This document shows positions 62,545 through 64,000 of a stretch of DNA of 64,000 nt, in pieces. The translations under genes were made by a program, and so were the position numbers. The DNA comes from Mesobacillus subterraneus. Lineage in GTDB: Bacteria; Bacillota; Bacilli; Bacillales; Cytobacillaceae. Positions within the stretch are counted from its first letter, which is position 1, and the number at the start of each line of letters is the position of its first letter. The notes under the pieces are model-generated. The model was not told where the DNA came from and did not search any database. It saw only the letters and a program-made list of their open reading frames with translations. Location: NCBI RefSeq assembly GCF_023715485.1, contig NZ_JAMBOF010000007.1:124001-188000 (forward strand), written 5' to 3'.

Positions 62545-62904
62545 CTAACAACAATCACTAGGTCTGAAAAGGCAGCAAAGCTCTGGAGATAATAGGTGGT
62601 TGATTTCTGTGGTGTTTACTTTGTAGTAGCTCCAGGTACCTTTTGTTTCCTTGGTGATCAGATTGGCATCAAGCAAAATTTTTAAATGGTAGCTCAGCTT
62701 GGATTGCGGCATATCAATCAGTTCACTTAAATCACAAACACAGCTGGAGTCTTGCTGGCATAGCAGATTCAGTATGTGCAGGCGTTTTTGGTCGGCCAGG
62801 GCTTTGAACTTGCTTTCATACTTTTCAAAGGTGCTTTGAAGCGGCGGTTCCTCTGTGGCTTTGTTGGGATTGGTCAGGTCGGTTAAAGGAATGAATTTCT
62901 CCAC
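62545..62904 (-). CDS. arsR: ArsR/SmtB-family repressor 1
   Basis: A 119-residue winged-helix metalloregulator. The recognition helix region reads MPQSKLSYHLKILLDANL. Candidate metal ligands are Cys in SSCVCDL before it and further C-terminal cysteines (ELCCLF, SDCC). The GTG start at 62904 has AAGGAGAG 6 nt upstream. Operators at 62920-62935 and 62979-62994 lie in its own promoter region, so it is autoregulated, and it likely also controls the downstream small gene, permease and 44-residue gene through the same motif. Confidence 0.88.
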   Translation of the reverse strand: MEKFIPLTDLTNPNKATEEPPLQSTFEKYESKFKALADQKRLHILNLLCQQDSSCVCDLSELIDMPQSKLSYHLKILLDANLITKETKGTWSYYKVNTTEINHLLSPELCCLFRPSDCC

Positions 62905-62919
62905 TTTCAGCTCTCCTTA

Positions 62920-62935
62920 ATCAAAATCTCTTGAT
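62920..62935 (-). promoter_or_regulatory. ArsR-type operator 4
   Basis: ATCAAAATCTCTTGAT, 15 nt from the GTG start of repressor 1 and joined to its AAGGAGAG site. Confidence 0.6.
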
Positions 62936-62976
62936 ATATTGTATTATATTTCCTGTGAATCCAGTTTGCAACTGTT

Positions 62977-62996
62977 AAATCAAAAATTTTTGATTT
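62977..62996. promoter_or_regulatory. ArsR-type operator 5, perfect 20-bp palindrome
   Basis: AAATCAAAAATTTTTGATTT is fully palindromic and contains the same ATCAA/TTGAT half-sites. It lies in the divergent region between the two arsR genes and may overlap the promoter of repressor 1. Confidence 0.65.
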
Positions 62997-63095
62997 ATTT
63001 TTCCATTACTTTCTTACGTTAGCTTTTGACTAAATTATGGCTTGCAGAATAGAGGATTCAATCTTTACAGAAACTTAACAAGAAAAACTATTGTA

Positions 63096-63117
63096 CATAT
63101 AAGCATATTATTATATG
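63096..63117 (+). promoter_or_regulatory. Operator candidate of ArsR 2
   Basis: Inverted repeat CATATAA (63096-63102) and TTATATG (63111-63117), 30 nt before the start of repressor 2. Its half-sites differ from ATCAA/TTGAT, suggesting the two repressors see different sites. Confidence 0.45.
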
Positions 63118-63146
63118 ATAATGACGTTATTGGAGGTGGAGAGTAA

Positions 63147-63491
63147 TTGATTAAACAAAGTATTGAAATGGATCAGGCTGCTGCGATTTTAAAGCTGCTT
63201 GGCGACAAGACTCGTTTGACGATGATGAGGATTCTCGCAGACCACGATTGCTGTGTCTGTGAATTTGTAGCAATGTTCGATACAAGCCAGCCAGCGATCA
63301 GCCAGCATATTCGGAAGCTGAAGGACGCAGGTCTGGTAAAGGAAAGCAGGAGAGGGCAGTGGGTATTCTATTCACTGAACCAGCAGTACGAGCATTTTGA
63401 TTTTGTTCAATTGCTTATGAATGCACTTCCGAGCCAGGAAGAGAAATTATCAGAACTAGAAAAGCAAGGGAAACGGATTTCTTGTGAATAA
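63147..63491 (+). CDS. arsR: ArsR-family arsenite-type repressor 2
   Basis: A 114-residue ArsR with a classic arsenical site: DHDCCVCEF (CxC in the recognition-helix region) followed by TSQPAISQHIRKLKDAGLV. The start is a TTG at 63147 after GGAGGTGGAG; an ATG at 63168 is an alternative. It precedes the ArsB-type gene by 15 nt and should repress it. It differs from repressor 1 in lacking the C-terminal CC motifs. Confidence 0.9.
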   Translation: MIKQSIEMDQAAAILKLLGDKTRLTMMRILADHDCCVCEFVAMFDTSQPAISQHIRKLKDAGLVKESRRGQWVFYSLNQQYEHFDFVQLLMNALPSQEEKLSELEKQGKRISCE

Positions 63492-63506
63492 CGGAGGTGT
63501 GTGGAT

Positions 63507-64000
63507 TTGTCTTTAGCAATTATAGCTTCATTGATTTTCCTCGTGACGCTGACATTGGTCATCTGGCAGCCTAAGGGTCTGGGGATCGGCTGGTCAGCAG
63601 TAGGTGGAGCGATTTTAGCATTGACCTTTGGTGTCGTCGATTTCCAGGACGTGATCGATGTTACCGGGATTGTCTGGAATGCGACACTCGCGTTTATCGC
63701 AATCATAATTATTTCATTGATTTTAGACGAAATTGGTTTCTTCGAATGGTCCGCCCTGCATATGGCGAGGGCTGCCAAGGGAAACGGAGTCAAGATGTTC
63801 GTGTACGTGACTCTGCTGGGTGCGGCTGTTGCCGCGCTGTTCGCCAATGATGGCGCCGCATTGATTTTGACGCCAATCGTTTTGGCAATGGTGCGAAATT
63901 TGAAATTTGAAGAAAAAATGGTTTTCCCTTTTATCATGGCGAGCGGGTTCATTGCCGATACGACTTCGCTGCCGCTGGTTGTCAGCAACCTGGTGAATAT
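63507..64000 (+). CDS. arsB: ArsB-family arsenite efflux pump, truncated by window end
   Basis: The visible 164 residues show five to six membrane helices of the ArsB/ion-transporter superfamily, including [17 protein letters not shown] and the start [19 protein letters not shown]. ArsB exports arsenite or antimonite. The start is the TTG at 63507, about 8 nt after GGAGGTG. Operon with repressor 2. The C-terminal part lies beyond base 64000. Confidence 0.88.
   Translation, partial: MSLAIIASLIFLVTLTLVIWQPKGLGIGWSAVGGAILALTFGVVDFQDVIDVTGIVWNATLAFIAIIIISLILDEIGFFEWSALHMARAAKGNGVKMFVYVTLLGAAVAALFANDGAALILTPIVLAMVRNLKFEEKMVFPFIMASGFIADTTSLPLVVSNLVN

Noticed and set aside
1-64000. rRNA, tRNA, riboswitch and prophage signals
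   Set aside because: None was recognisable by eye; absence is not proven for riboswitches or small RNAs.

Overview
The window reads as chromosomal DNA from a low-to-moderate GC Gram-positive of the family Bacillaceae. The evidence is strong AGGAGG-type ribosome binding sites, frequent TTG and GTG starts, a LtaS-type lipoteichoic acid synthase, a YxiN/DbpA helicase, a YtrA-like GntR/ABC operon, an adaA-adaB pair, CcpA (cre) sites and two families of GC-rich intergenic repeats of the kind seen in Bacillus relatives. A Mesobacillus/Cytobacillus-like genus is my guess only. No rRNA, tRNA, CRISPR array, prophage or transposase gene was seen.

Layout. 1-13.6 kb is core and stress-type genes: truncated ltaS, a CDF metal exporter, an RNA methylase, dbpA, a divergent vWA/helical-protein pair, a secreted protein with eight 28-residue repeats next to an OmpR-type two-component system, a half-length UvrC and a pyrroline-5-carboxylate reductase. 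13.8-19.2 kb holds a frameshifted ABC exporter, small membrane proteins and a GntR-controlled ABC operon with a clear operator. 19.2-38.1 kb is a large beta-1,3-glucan locus: two cre sites, an ATPase-less LplABC-type sugar importer, a YesM/YesN-type regulator pair, cytoplasmic GH16, GH1, a GH94-clan phosphorylase (probably GH161), GH30, and a secreted GH16 with about four carbohydrate-binding modules. A 52-bp tandem repeat array separates the last two genes. 38.2-43.7 kb holds a MATE pump, two aldo/keto reductases and an AspT-like exchanger. 43.8-53.5 kb is an Lrp regulator divergent from a nine-gene operon: a dipeptide/glutathione-type ABC importer interleaved with a DUF1028 Ntn-hydrolase, then a gamma-glutamyltransferase and two short CHR-family membrane proteins. 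53.6-57.5 kb holds an amidohydrolase and a roughly 1,000-residue GNAT fusion protein. 57.8-61.2 kb has adaA-ogt with a possible Ada box, a flavodoxin-like protein and a CNNM/CBS protein. 61.2-64 kb is a metalloid-resistance island: an ArsP-type permease, two ArsR repressors, two tiny Cys-containing proteins and an ArsB-type pump cut by the window end.

How parts work together. In the glucan locus the secreted GH16 would cut the polymer, the ABC importer would bring in oligosaccharides (borrowing an ATPase encoded elsewhere), and GH16/GH1/GH30 plus the phosphorylase would finish degradation inside the cell. In the metalloid island one 16-bp operator motif (ATCAA-N6-TTGAT) occurs five times. In three cases it is joined directly to the Shine-Dalgarno sequence of a gene, which defines a local regulon that includes a 44-codon Cys-rich gene. 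This operator-SD module and the peptide/DUF1028/GGT/CHR operon are the most promising less-described systems here.
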